A DNA stretch of 51,198 bases from an uncultured Pseudomonadota bacterium (GTDB taxonomy: Bacteria; Myxococcota_A; UBA796; SXON01), in NCBI GenBank assembly GCA_903844155.1, contig CAIMSU010000327.1, forward strand, positions 1-51,198, given 5' to 3'. Position numbers and translations under genes: made by a program. Of this stretch, positions 34,304-42,702 are shown piece after piece. The notes below the pieces were generated by a model. The model was not told the DNA's origin, did no database searches, and worked only from the letters and a program-made list of their open reading frames with translations. Position 1 is the first letter of the stretch, and the number at the start of each line of letters is the position of its first letter.

Positions 34304-35812
34304 TCAGTACGTCAGGCTCCCGTAGTTCCAGTACGCCGTCAGGGTCGTGTTGCCGACCGAGTCCTCGACACTCGTCACCGAGTAGGTCTCGGAGCGGACT
34401 GCGCCGCCGGAGTCGGTGCCCGTGGTGCCGCCGCTGCCGGAAAAACTCATGTCGATGGGGTAGGCCGAGTAGGGGTAGAACCTCATGTAGCTGAACGCGG
34501 GTCCGGTCATCTTCGCGTAGAACTGCGTGCCCGTGGAGTTGTAGTGCCACGTGCCGGTGCCGTCGACTTGCGCGTTCTCACAGCCGGTGGTGACGGTGCT
34601 GGAGGCGGCGTCGTAGGTCAGCACAGTATCGAAGCGGAACTCGCAGGCGCGGCAGATGGGCTTGTCCTCGGTGCCCGTGAACGTCCAGCTCAGGTCACAG
34701 TTGGCCTCGCCCGTCGCGCTGCCGTGCGTGAGGTACTGGATGGCCCAGGTGCCGCTCGACGTCGCCGCTCCGCTCGGGATCGTGGCGCTGAACGTGTAGA
34801 TCTCGTGCGTCCCCTCCCACGGGATGATGCTGACGGAGTCGGTCGTGGCCGAGACGGCGTCCGTGCCGTCCGAGACGGTGGCAACGCAGTACCAGACGTC
34901 GTCGACCTCGGTGGCCGACGCGGGGACGGTGTCCGTGTCGCCAACGTCCGTCGCCTCGACGCCGTTGCGGTACCACACGTAGTCGTAGGTCAGCGTCGTC
35001 CCGTCCGCATCCGTCGCGCGAACCTTGACTTTCAGGTCGTCAGCGTCCTTCGGCGAGGTCGGGCTAAGGGTCGCGGAGGTGATGACCGGGGCGGTGTCGG
35101 TGACGGTGACCGACGCGGTCTGTGGATCGGACGCAGCAACGCCGTCTGTCGTCGAATAGGTCGCCTCGAACACGTCCCCGCCGCGGACCTGCAGCCCGTC
35201 GATCTCGGTCAAGCCGTCCCAGTCCACATGGTAGGCGCCGTTGCGGTACCATTTGATCGTGGTGGTGAGCGTGTCCCCGTTCGGGTCGGTGGGCGGCGTG
35301 TCGTAGATGAGGTTGAGCGTGTCGCCGGGGTTCGGGGCGAGGGGCTCGATGTGGGCGAGGATGGAGGGCGCGTCGTTATGGACGGTCGCGGACGCCGTGC
35401 CCGTCGGCCCGTCCTGCGCCCCGTCGTTGGGCGTGACGACGACGGTCCAGACCGAGCCCTGGGTCAGCTCGGACGCGGCGACGGTGCTGGTCGTGAGATC
35501 GGGGCGATCGGTCGAGTCGACGGACCAGGCGTAGCCGTAGGTGACCGTCTGGGACTCCGGATCGACCGATGGCGTGCTGATCTGCGCGACGAGGTCGACG
35601 GCGCCGGAGGGGGCTGCCGGCAGGAGCGCGACGCCCGGCGCGGACGGGGGCTGGTTCGACGAGCTGTCGACGTCGGTGTCCGTATCGGTGTCCGTGTCGG
35701 TGTCCGTGTCGGCCGAGGACGAGTCCTTTGACGCGTCCTTTGGCTTGCAGGCGGCTGGGCCGAGGAGGAGGAGCGGAAGGATCGCGAAGAGGAGGGCGTT
35801 CGATGGGCGCAT
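34304..35812 (-). CDS. Lipoprotein with Asp-Thr repeat tether and Ig/PKD-like repeats
   Basis: 502 residues. Signal MRPSNALLFAILPLLLLGPAAC (lipobox PAAC), then a tether of seven Asp-Thr/Asp-Val pairs after 'KDSSSA'. Three or more beta-sandwich repeats with 'PSAPGVALLPAAP', 'DPESQTVTYGYAWSVD', 'DPNGDTLTTTIKWYRNG' and 'DADGTTLTYDYVWYRNG' resemble the stalk repeats of the 19648 lipoprotein. Residues about 325-502 are a distinct C-terminal beta domain with Cys pairs ('CRACEFRFDT'). Probably a surface-exposed, outer-membrane anchored protein. No enzyme motif. Confidence 0.75.
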   Translation of the reverse strand: MRPSNALLFAILPLLLLGPAACKPKDASKDSSSADTDTDTDTDTDTDVDSSSNQPPSAPGVALLPAAPSGAVDLVAQISTPSVDPESQTVTYGYAWSVDSTDRPDLTTSTVAASELTQGSVWTVVVTPNDGAQDGPTGTASATVHNDAPSILAHIEPLAPNPGDTLNLIYDTPPTDPNGDTLTTTIKWYRNGAYHVDWDGLTEIDGLQVRGGDVFEATYSTTDGVAASDPQTASVTVTDTAPVITSATLSPTSPKDADDLKVKVRATDADGTTLTYDYVWYRNGVEATDVGDTDTVPASATEVDDVWYCVATVSDGTDAVSATTDSVSIIPWEGTHEIYTFSATIPSGAATSSGTWAIQYLTHGSATGEANCDLSWTFTGTEDKPICRACEFRFDTVLTYDAASSTVTTGCENAQVDGTGTWHYNSTGTQFYAKMTGPAFSYMRFYPYSAYPIDMSFSGSGGTTGTDSGGAVRSETYSVTSVEDSVGNTTLTAYWNYGSLTY

Positions 35813-35844
35813 GGCCTCGTCTACCCGATCGCAAGCGGGTTCGT

Positions 35845-36618
35845 CTACTGAGCCAGCTCCCCCGTCCGGTCAAAGCCCACCATCAGGCCGACCCACTGCT
35901 CCGGCGTCCCCGCGGTCTTGCCGGTCTCGTCCGGTCCGGATCGCGCGGCGAGGGCGACGCGAAAGCGGCCACAGGGCTCCCAGAGGGCGCCCCCGAGCTG
36001 GGCGGTGAGGTCGGGTGACCACGCGTACTCCTCTGCCGTCTGCACGTCGACCGCGAGGTAGGGTGTGAGGCGCCAGGGCCCAAAGACCTCGGCGCCGACC
36101 TGACCGGCGAAGGGGAGCGCGGCTGGCAGCTCGTGGATGAGGGCGTGCCCGCCGAGGTACACATGCGCGGTGATGCCGAGCGGGCCGTCGAGGTCGCGAC
36201 TGCCGTACAGGCCAACGAATTCGCGGCTGTAGGGGTCGAGGTTCGTCGGGTGCTCGCCGGACTTCCGGATGCCGTCGCCGTAGTGGGCGGAGATGTGGAC
36301 CCACTCGCCGCGAACGGCCCACGGGCCCGAGCGCACGTCCACCGGCAAGCCGAATTCCCCGTCGAACGTCTGTAGATCGAAGGTGAGCTGGCCGCCTGCA
36401 CCGAACTGCATGAACGCGCCGGCCATCAGGCCCACCTGCGCCTCAACATGGGAGAGCGATCTGACTTGGACGAACGGGAAGTCTGCGCCGAGACCGGCGT
36501 CGATCGCGAGGCCGCTGGTGCCCGCGCGCAGAAGGACGGTCGAGAGCGGCGAACGGGTGTCGGCGATGGGCAGCGCCCAAACCGACTGGGCGGGCAACGC
36601 AGTGACGATCAGCGGCAC
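35845..36618 (-). CDS. Probable outer-membrane beta-barrel (DUF1207-like)
   Basis: 257 residues from GTG 36618, which overlaps the end of the response-regulator gene by 10 nt and gives a short signal, MPLIVTALPAQSVWA. The rest is alternating strands typical of a barrel: 'SGLAIDAGLGADFPFVQV', 'AQVGLMAGAFMQFGAGG', 'GLPVDVRSGPWAVRGEWVHI', 'SAHYGDGIRKSGEHPTN', 'LAQ'-ending final strands. The central 'S.H.GD......P...N.S.E' pattern is that of DUF1207 proteins; identification is moderate. Coupled in translation with the gene upstream. Confidence 0.6.
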   Translation of the reverse strand: MPLIVTALPAQSVWALPIADTRSPLSTVLLRAGTSGLAIDAGLGADFPFVQVRSLSHVEAQVGLMAGAFMQFGAGGQLTFDLQTFDGEFGLPVDVRSGPWAVRGEWVHISAHYGDGIRKSGEHPTNLDPYSREFVGLYGSRDLDGPLGITAHVYLGGHALIHELPAALPFAGQVGAEVFGPWRLTPYLAVDVQTAEEYAWSPDLTAQLGGALWEPCGRFRVALAARSGPDETGKTAGTPEQWVGLMVGFDRTGELAQ

Positions 36619-37370
36619 CGCTCCTCCGCGAGGGTGACCGCGCGAGCACATGCGGACGCCAAGCCGGGGTCGCCCGAGAGCAGCGCTGCCTCAGCCCCCA
36701 GGATCGCGCGCAGCGCGCTGGCCTCCGCCGCGCCCTCGCAACGGACCGCCCCCATCAGCAGCTCCCGCCCGAGCCGCTCCCGCTCGATCGTCCGGCTCCG
36801 CGCCGCCACCGCTCGCACCGCGTCGTACACCTCCCTCAGCCGCAGCGGCTTCAGCAGCACGTCCGTCGCGCCCGCCTGCATCACGGCGATGGTCTCCGGA
36901 ACGCTCAACGACGCCGCGATCGCCAGCAGGCCGCAGCCCCACGAGCCCGACTCCGGGTTGGCGCACTGCCGCAGCAGCTCGGCACCTTCCGCGTCTGGCA
37001 GCTCCGTCTCCGTCATCACGACGTCGTGACGCGAGGTCGCCAACGCCACGCGCGCGGCTGCAGCCGTGTCGACAGCGACCACCTCCAGCCCGCGACCACG
37101 GAGGTATTCGCGCAAGAGCTCCCGCTCGGGCAGGTTGGGGTCGACGAGCAACACTCGGATCGGGGCTGCGGGGCGCGGAACGGCCTTTGGCTTCACGGGG
37201 GTGGGCGTAACCCTTGGGGCGCGCGCACCCCAGATCGCGCGGCCCGGGCGTCCCACCCGGCAGCGCTGGCACCGGCATCGAGCGGCCAGAATCCGGAACT
37301 CCAGCCCTGTTTCCTTAACAATCCCATCCAGACGCTCAACGCCCGACGGCTGGCACGCCACGTGCTTCAA
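36609..37370 (-). CDS. Response-regulator receiver protein with Glu at the phospho-acceptor site
   Basis: Up to 253 residues; the start is uncertain (TTG 37370, GTG 37361 or GTG 37196). The receiver domain begins at 'IRVLLVDPNLPERELLREYL'. The block that should carry the phosphorylated Asp reads 'HDVVMTETELPDAEG', with Glu in place of Asp. The Lys of the signal-relay site is kept in 'ATDVLLKPLRLREV'. Only one acidic residue is in the first loop. A C-terminal Ala-rich helical segment follows. It may act as a constitutively 'on' or purely structural receiver. No histidine kinase is nearby. Confidence 0.7.
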   Translation of the reverse strand: MKHVACQPSGVERLDGIVKETGLEFRILAARCRCQRCRVGRPGRAIWGARAPRVTPTPVKPKAVPRPAAPIRVLLVDPNLPERELLREYLRGRGLEVVAVDTAAAARVALATSRHDVVMTETELPDAEGAELLRQCANPESGSWGCGLLAIAASLSVPETIAVMQAGATDVLLKPLRLREVYDAVRAVAARSRTIERERLGRELLMGAVRCEGAAEASALRAILGAEAALLSGDPGLASACARAVTLAEERCR

Positions 37371-37390
37371 CCCTCCCCTCCGAGGTCCTC

Positions 37391-38110
37391 ATGCACCGCA
37401 CCGTCCCCCCCTCCCTCGTCGCCAGCTCCCTCGCCGTCGCGCTGCTCGTCGGCTGCACCGACTACGGCTTTCACGGCAAGCCGGGCGACCCCAACAAGCC
37501 CTGGGACACCGCCAGCGACACCGCCCTCGACACCTCCGCCCCCATCGTCGACACCGGCGGGACGCCCGGCGAGACCGGCCCGGCGGGCGACACCACGCAG
37601 GACACCGGCCCCTACCCGGACACCTCCCACAGCGACACCGGACAGCCAACGGGCGACACCGCCCCGCCAACGACGACCGACGGGTGCTACGAGCCGGACG
37701 GTGGCTACGCCTCCAACCCCGCCGCCCGCATCTTCACGACCGACAGCACGTCCAAAGTCAAGATCACGTTCATCGAGTCCTCCACCGACTACCAGGACGT
37801 CCTCTACGAGGACTCCCCCGAGGTCAAGCGCCTCATCACCGCCTACACCGACACGCCCGGCAAGATCCTCCGCCTCGGCCCCTACCCGACCGACACCGAG
37901 CTCATCTTCGGGATCGACGTCCTGAGCACCGGCGACCACTACCAGTCCGGCCCCTCGACCCGCAACAGCGACGGCGTCGCGCACGTCGCGGTGACGTACC
38001 TCGGGTCCTGCACCTGGCAGATCGGCTTTGAGGACCTCAACGGCGGCGGCGACCGCGACTACAACGACGTCGTGATGCAGGTTTCGGGGATGCTCAAAGA
38101 GGAGCTGTGA
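37391..38110 (+). CDS. Lipoprotein with Asp-Thr tether and DUF4114 domain
   Basis: 239 residues from ATG with CGAGG upstream. Signal MHRTVPPSLVASSLAVALLVGC (lipobox LVGC). A long low-complexity tether with nine or more Asp-Thr pairs covers residues about 38-95. The C-terminal 'WQIGFEDLNGGGDRDYNDVV' is the DUF4114 signature, a likely calcium-binding loop found in exported proteins. Convergent with the 38111 gene: TGA and TCA abut. Confidence 0.8.
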   Translation: MHRTVPPSLVASSLAVALLVGCTDYGFHGKPGDPNKPWDTASDTALDTSAPIVDTGGTPGETGPAGDTTQDTGPYPDTSHSDTGQPTGDTAPPTTTDGCYEPDGGYASNPAARIFTTDSTSKVKITFIESSTDYQDVLYEDSPEVKRLITAYTDTPGKILRLGPYPTDTELIFGIDVLSTGDHYQSGPSTRNSDGVAHVAVTYLGSCTWQIGFEDLNGGGDRDYNDVVMQVSGMLKEEL

Positions 38111-40474
38111 TCAGCGCCCTTCGATCGCAAAGACCTCGCCGGCCGCCGAGTCCCCGCGCGGCGCAGCGATGCCGATGTCGTCGATGCCGTCGCCGCCAAA
38201 ATCGCCGGCGCTGGAGAGCCTGCCGCCAAGCGCGTCCCAGGTGCCGGACGTGCCGACCGAGGCCGTCGCATCGGCAGTCGAGAGATCGCCGCGGCCAAAC
38301 TGGTCGCCCGTGTAGAAGTAGACATGGTCGGTGGCGCTGCCGGCGTAGGTGTACCAGTAGGCGGGCGTCGCCGAGCTGGAGAGGGCGGGGGCGGAGACGG
38401 CGAGGTCGTACTGGCCGTCACCGGTAAAATCGCCAGCCGACAGCGAAAAGCCGAAGCTGGAGCCGCCGTCGCCCTTCATCACGACGTCCGCGGCGCCAGC
38501 GACATCCTCGCCGGACTGCACGCCTGCGTCCATGAACACGTAGGCCTCGTCGACGCCGAAGCTGCCGAGGACCAGATCGTTCTGGCCGTTGCCGTCGAGG
38601 TCCACGACGAGCGCCTGCCCGTAGCCGGTCTCGTCATTGTCGTTGTTGCCCCGGATGATCCAGTCCGCGGTCGACTCACCGGAGCCCTTCTGGAACGCGT
38701 CGGTGAACACGTACCAGGCGCCCGAATTCGTGCCGTTGCCGTCTTGATCCGGTGCGCCGAGGATCAGCTCCGGGTGCCCGTCGCCGTCGAGATCCCCGCC
38801 GCCGACGCCGATCCCGAAGTAGTCGCCGTACGTTTCGCCTTCGAGGCGCCCGGCCGCGTCGTCGAGGTCGTAGTCCGTGTTCGCGTCCGCGCCGGAGACG
38901 ACGTAGACGACGCCCCGGTAGTACGCGCTGGAGCTGGTGGACGCATAGGGCTCGGCCAGGACGATGTCGTCAACGCCGTCGCCGTCAAAATCGAGGTTCG
39001 CGAACGGGATGGCGCCGCCGTAGCTGGTCGCACCACCGGTGAGCTTGCCCCAGGTGTCGCCGACGGACATCGAGCCGGCGTGGGCGCCATTTCCCTCAAA
39101 GATATCAGCCTTCGTGCCGCCATAGTAGTCGTAGACGCCGCAGACGAGGTCGGGGCTGCCGTCGCCGGTCTGGTCACCGAGCGCGGGGCCGATCCCCGCG
39201 CCATAGTACGCCCCGGTCGAGACGTTCGCCTCGTCGTAGTCGGTCACGGGGCCGTCGGCGCCCGAGACATCGCGCCCGGAGACGACGTACACGTACCCGG
39301 CCGCAGAGGTGCTGATGACGAGATCGTCCTGCCCGTCGCCGTCAAAATCCCCGGTCGCAACGCCGGATGAGCCGAGGTAGCTGTTGTTGGAGCCGATGAA
39401 CGTGCCGCTGGCGACCTCGGACGCGACCCCGTCGTCGATGATGCCGTCGCAGTCGTTGTCGAGGTTGTCCCAGACGTCGGGCGCGCCGGGGTGGACGAGT
39501 GGGGAGCCGTCGTTGCAGTCGCCCTCGGCCTGCGTGTACCCGTCGCCGTCCTCGTCGATGGTCAGGCACTGGTCATTCGCGGCGTTGGGCGTGCCGTAGT
39601 CGCCATCCGCCATCCGGGTGGCGGGGTTGCACCACCATGCGCCGCTGCGCGCCTCGCTCGCGACGTCGTGGTCGGGGTCGAGGGTCATGCTGGAGCCGGC
39701 GAGGACCGGCCAGGTGGCGTCCCAGGAGACGTCGAAGATCGTGGTGTTGTTGATCTGGAGGCCGAGCTCGTCGGCGTCGTCGAGCTGGACGATGTTGCCG
39801 TCGTACCCGTAGGCCGCGCCGACGCCGCCGTTTGCCGAGTCGGAGATGTTGGCGGCGAGCACGACGCGCGCGCCTGCGGGGATGGGCACGCTCGCGTTGA
39901 TGACGGCGCTCTCCGAGCCGCTCACGATCGTCCATTCCTTCAGGTCGATGTCGCGCGTCGATACGTTCAGCACCTCGAACCACTCGGCGTCGCGCTCGGA
40001 CAACGCGAGCGGGTGCGTCATGATCTCGGTGATGATGACGTCGTTCGGCTTGACGAAGTCCTCGTCGATCGCCCCATCGCAGTCGTCGTCGATGCCGTTG
40101 TCGACCTCGCTCGCGCCGACGTACACGGTGGGGTTGGTGTCGTCGCAATCGTCGCCGCTGTTGACGTATTGGCTAGCCTCGTGCCCGTCGCCATCCTGGT
40201 CGTAGTCGTCGGCGCCATCGCAGTTCTCGTCGATGCCGTCGTACCAGACCTCGGTGGCGCCCGGGTTGATGGCGGCGTTGGTGTCGTCGCAGTCATCGCC
40301 GCCGCTGGCGAGGCTGTCGTAGCCGTCGCCATCGACATCGTTGGGGTTGGCGACGCTGTCGTGGGTCTCGGCGGCGGTGTCGTCGCCCAGCGAGACTTTT
40401 TGAGGCGTGCAGCCGGCGAGGAGAGCAACCGGGAGGCCGAAGAAGGCGAGGATGAGCGTGGGGTGGGTGCGCAT
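38111..40474 (-). CDS. Lipoprotein with MopE repeats, lamin-tail domain and FG-GAP repeats
   Basis: 787 residues. Signal MRTHPTLILAFFGLPVALLAGC (lipobox LAGC). Two MopE repeats ('DCDDTNAAINPGATEV', 'DCDDTNPTVYVGASEV') come first. Next is a lamin-tail domain ('DVIITEIMTHPLALSERDAE', 'WFEVLNVSTRDIDLKEWTI'), then a third MopE repeat ('DCNDGSPLVHPGAPDV'). From about residue 365 there are six or seven FG-GAP/integrin-alpha-type repeats ('GVATGDFDGDGQDDLVIS', 'FANLDFDGDGVDDIVLAEP'), which form a calcium-binding propeller. -10-like TATGAT sits 6 nt before the ATG, with no Shine-Dalgarno. Confidence 0.85.
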   Translation of the reverse strand: MRTHPTLILAFFGLPVALLAGCTPQKVSLGDDTAAETHDSVANPNDVDGDGYDSLASGGDDCDDTNAAINPGATEVWYDGIDENCDGADDYDQDGDGHEASQYVNSGDDCDDTNPTVYVGASEVDNGIDDDCDGAIDEDFVKPNDVIITEIMTHPLALSERDAEWFEVLNVSTRDIDLKEWTIVSGSESAVINASVPIPAGARVVLAANISDSANGGVGAAYGYDGNIVQLDDADELGLQINNTTIFDVSWDATWPVLAGSSMTLDPDHDVASEARSGAWWCNPATRMADGDYGTPNAANDQCLTIDEDGDGYTQAEGDCNDGSPLVHPGAPDVWDNLDNDCDGIIDDGVASEVASGTFIGSNNSYLGSSGVATGDFDGDGQDDLVISTSAAGYVYVVSGRDVSGADGPVTDYDEANVSTGAYYGAGIGPALGDQTGDGSPDLVCGVYDYYGGTKADIFEGNGAHAGSMSVGDTWGKLTGGATSYGGAIPFANLDFDGDGVDDIVLAEPYASTSSSAYYRGVVYVVSGADANTDYDLDDAAGRLEGETYGDYFGIGVGGGDLDGDGHPELILGAPDQDGNGTNSGAWYVFTDAFQKGSGESTADWIIRGNNDNDETGYGQALVVDLDGNGQNDLVLGSFGVDEAYVFMDAGVQSGEDVAGAADVVMKGDGGSSFGFSLSAGDFTGDGQYDLAVSAPALSSSATPAYWYTYAGSATDHVYFYTGDQFGRGDLSTADATASVGTSGTWDALGGRLSSAGDFGGDGIDDIGIAAPRGDSAAGEVFAIEGR

Positions 40475-40480
40475 GAGCGC

Positions 40481-40538
40481 ATCATAGCCCCGAACGGTCG
40501 AGATTGGCCGGGGCCCGCGCCCTCCGCCGGCGTATACT
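40481..40538. promoter_or_regulatory. Divergent, probably leaderless promoters
   Basis: TATGAT on the minus strand (40486-40481) ends 6 nt before the 40474 ATG. TATACT on the plus strand (40533-40538) ends 7 nt before the dpgA ATG. Neither start has a Shine-Dalgarno. The -35 regions are weak. Confidence 0.4.
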
Positions 40539-40545
40539 CTCTCCC

Positions 40546-41610
40546 ATGCTGGACGCCTCGCCGCGCCTCCTCGCCGTCGGCACCGCCAACCCGCCCGAAA
40601 AGGTGCGCCAGGAGGACCTCCTCTCGCGCTTCAAGATCGACGATCCGCGGATCCGCTCGCTGTTCACGTCGAGCCACATCCTCACGCGCCACCTGTACCT
40701 GCCGGAAGCGGGCCCGGACGGCGCGCCGCACGAGACGCAGGGCGAGCTGCTCAAGAAGCACAAGTGGGGGGCGATGCAGATCGGGCCGCAGGCGGTCGAC
40801 GCGTGCCTCGGGCAGGTCGGGCTGACGGTGCGGGACATCGACCATCTGATCTGCATCACAACGACCGGGTTCCTGGCGCCCGGCTTGACGGCCCTGCTGA
40901 TGGGAAAGATGGGCTTTCGCGAGGATTGTTCACGGGCAGACGTGGTGGGGATGGGGTGCAACGCGGGGCTGAACGGGCTGAACCTGGCGACCGCCTGGGC
41001 CAGCGCGAACCCCGGCAAGAACGCGCTGATGGTCTGCATCGAGGTCTGCTCGGCGGTGTACGTCTTCGACAACACGATGCGCACCGCCATCGTGAACTCC
41101 CTGTTCGGGGACGGCGCTGCTGCCGTGCTCGTGCGCGCCCACATGAGCGACGACCGCGGCCCGCCCGTCCCCCACGTCCTCGGCTTCAACAGCCACCTCA
41201 TCCCCAAGGCCGTCGACGCGATGCGCTACGACTGGGACGACGAAGCCGGAAAGTTCAGCTTCTTCCTTGATCGCGACATCCCCTACGTGGTCGGCGCCAA
41301 CGCCCCGCGCCCCGTTGGCCGCCTGCTCGCCCAGCACGGCCTGAAGCAGCGCCACGTCAACCACTGGATCGTGCACTCCGGCGGCAAGAAGGTCGTGGAC
41401 GCCATCAAGTACAACCTCGGCCTCACCGACTACGACGTGCGCCACACCCACTCGATCCTGCGTGACTACGGCAACCTGTCGAGCGGCTCCTTCCTGTTCA
41501 GCTACCAGCGGTTGATGGCCGAGGGCAAGGTTCGCCGCGGTGATTTTGGAATCATGATGACGATGGGGCCTGGAAGCACCATCGAAACCGCGCTCATCCG
41601 CTGGAGTTGA
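40546..41610 (+). CDS. dpgA: 3,5-dihydroxyphenylacetyl-CoA synthase (type III polyketide synthase)
   Basis: 354 residues. Catalytic triad of the chalcone-synthase family: C138 in 'VVGMGCNAGLNGLN', H277 in 'HWIVHSGGKKVVDA' and N310 in 'RDYGNLSSGSFLFSYQRL'. Blocks such as 'TMRTAIVNSLFGDGAAAV', 'VDAMRYDWDDEAGKFSFFLD' and 'MMTMGPGSTIETALIRW' match the DpgA branch as I remember it rather than chalcone or alkylresorcinol synthases. DpgA condenses four malonyl-CoA into 3,5-dihydroxyphenylacetyl-CoA, with DpgB and DpgD aiding. dpgB follows after 2 nt. No dpgC, transaminase or NRPS gene is present, so the end product is unlikely to be dihydroxyphenylglycine made from this locus alone. Confidence 0.85.
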   Translation: MLDASPRLLAVGTANPPEKVRQEDLLSRFKIDDPRIRSLFTSSHILTRHLYLPEAGPDGAPHETQGELLKKHKWGAMQIGPQAVDACLGQVGLTVRDIDHLICITTTGFLAPGLTALLMGKMGFREDCSRADVVGMGCNAGLNGLNLATAWASANPGKNALMVCIEVCSAVYVFDNTMRTAIVNSLFGDGAAAVLVRAHMSDDRGPPVPHVLGFNSHLIPKAVDAMRYDWDDEAGKFSFFLDRDIPYVVGANAPRPVGRLLAQHGLKQRHVNHWIVHSGGKKVVDAIKYNLGLTDYDVRHTHSILRDYGNLSSGSFLFSYQRLMAEGKVRRGDFGIMMTMGPGSTIETALIRWS

Positions 41611-41612
41611 CC

Positions 41613-42326
41613 ATGCCCACGCCCTCACAATTCGAGACCCTCCGCTACGACGACGACGGCGACATCGCCACCGTCCGTCTCGTCCGCCCGCGCATCAACG
41701 TGAAGCAGCTCCAGGAGTTGGAGCGGGTCTGCGACGCGCTGCAGGACACTTCAAAGGCTTCGCTGGTTATTTTTCGAGGCGCGAGCCAGGGCATCGACTT
41801 CACGGATTTTGACCCGAAGGTGGGGCTGGACATCCACGGCTTCAACAAGTGGGAGAAGCTCGTCCGACGCGTGGAGCAGATGGAGAAGGTCACGGCGTTC
41901 TTCGCCGAAGGAGAGCTGATCGGCGGCGGGTTCCAGCTCCTGCTCGCGTGCGATGTGCGCAGCGCGCGCCCGGGGACCGTGTTCCGGCTTCCCGAGGTCC
42001 AGATGGGCTTTCTGCCCGGCATGGCGACCTGGCGTCTCGCCCGCTACGTCGGCGTCGGGCACGCGCGCCGGCTCATCCTCCGCGGCGATGCCGTCGGGAC
42101 GGACGAGGCCATCCGCCTCGGGCTCATCGACGATGTCCGCGAGGATCTCGACCACGCCGACCTCCGCGCGCACTACCGTCCCGAAACGGCCGTCGCCGCT
42201 GCCCTCGCCCGTCGCTTGTTGCTGGAGAGCGGCGAGACGCAGTTCGAGGACGCGCTCGGCAACCTGCTCGCGGCCCAGTTCCGCGCGATCTCGCAGAGCG
42301 CGTTCCTCGAAAACCTGAAGCGGTAG
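41613..42326 (+). CDS. dpgB: Crotonase-fold DpgB-like partner of DpgA
   Basis: 237 residues from ATG 41613, 2 nt after dpgA. Crotonase fold with the oxyanion-hole block 'GELIGGGFQLLLACDVRSA' and 'FRLPEVQMGFLPGMATWRLA'. The first catalytic Glu of enoyl-CoA hydratases (in 'GG.CEL') is Gln here and the second (LPE) is kept, so plain hydratase activity is doubtful. 'FNKWEKLVRRVEQM', 'GMATWRLARYVGVGHARR' and 'ESGETQFEDALGNLLAAQ' fit DpgB, which raises DpgA output by helping ring closure/aromatisation. A DpgD-like role is the alternative. Gene order dpgA-dpgB supports the call. Confidence 0.75.
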   Translation: MPTPSQFETLRYDDDGDIATVRLVRPRINVKQLQELERVCDALQDTSKASLVIFRGASQGIDFTDFDPKVGLDIHGFNKWEKLVRRVEQMEKVTAFFAEGELIGGGFQLLLACDVRSARPGTVFRLPEVQMGFLPGMATWRLARYVGVGHARRLILRGDAVGTDEAIRLGLIDDVREDLDHADLRAHYRPETAVAAALARRLLLESGETQFEDALGNLLAAQFRAISQSAFLENLKR

Positions 42327-42329
42327 CGA

Positions 42330-42701
42330 ATGCCCGCCATCAACCCCTTGTTCCTGCGCTATCCGCTCGCGCTGTTCATGATCATCGCCGGTATCAGCCA
42401 CTTCCGCATGCCCGCCCCGTTCGTCGGCATCGTCCCGTCGATCCTGCCGAACCCGCTCGCGATCGTCTACGTCAGCGGCGCCGTGGAGATCGGGCTTGGC
42501 GCAGGGCTGCTGTTCCCCGCGACGTACCGCTACGCAGCATGGGGCCTCGTCGCGCTGTTCATCGCCGTTTTCCCCGCGAACGTGAACATGGCCTTCAACA
42601 ACCTGCCTTTTGGCGGACCCGTCTCGCCTACGATGGCGTGGCTGCGACTGCCGCTGCAGGCGGTGTTCATCGCGTGGGCGTTCTGGGCGGCGAAGAACTA
42701 G
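42330..42701 (+). CDS. DoxX-like integral membrane protein
   Basis: 123 residues with four hydrophobic helices ('FLRYPLALFMIIAGISHFRM', 'LAIVYVSGAVEIGLGAGLLF', 'AAWGLVALFIAVFPANVNMA', 'LPLQAVFIAWAFWAA'). The 'G..H' start, 'E...G..L' and 'FPAN..MA' pattern is that of the DoxX/DoxD-like group. Starts 3 nt after dpgB and so is the third gene of that operon. It might handle a quinone-like or aromatic product in the membrane; that is inference. Confidence 0.75.
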   Translation: MPAINPLFLRYPLALFMIIAGISHFRMPAPFVGIVPSILPNPLAIVYVSGAVEIGLGAGLLFPATYRYAAWGLVALFIAVFPANVNMAFNNLPFGGPVSPTMAWLRLPLQAVFIAWAFWAAKN

Positions 42702-42702
42702 C

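Noticed and set aside
39491..40825. 444-codon plus-strand frame
   Set aside because: Opposite the FG-GAP lipoprotein and out of frame with dpgA at its end.
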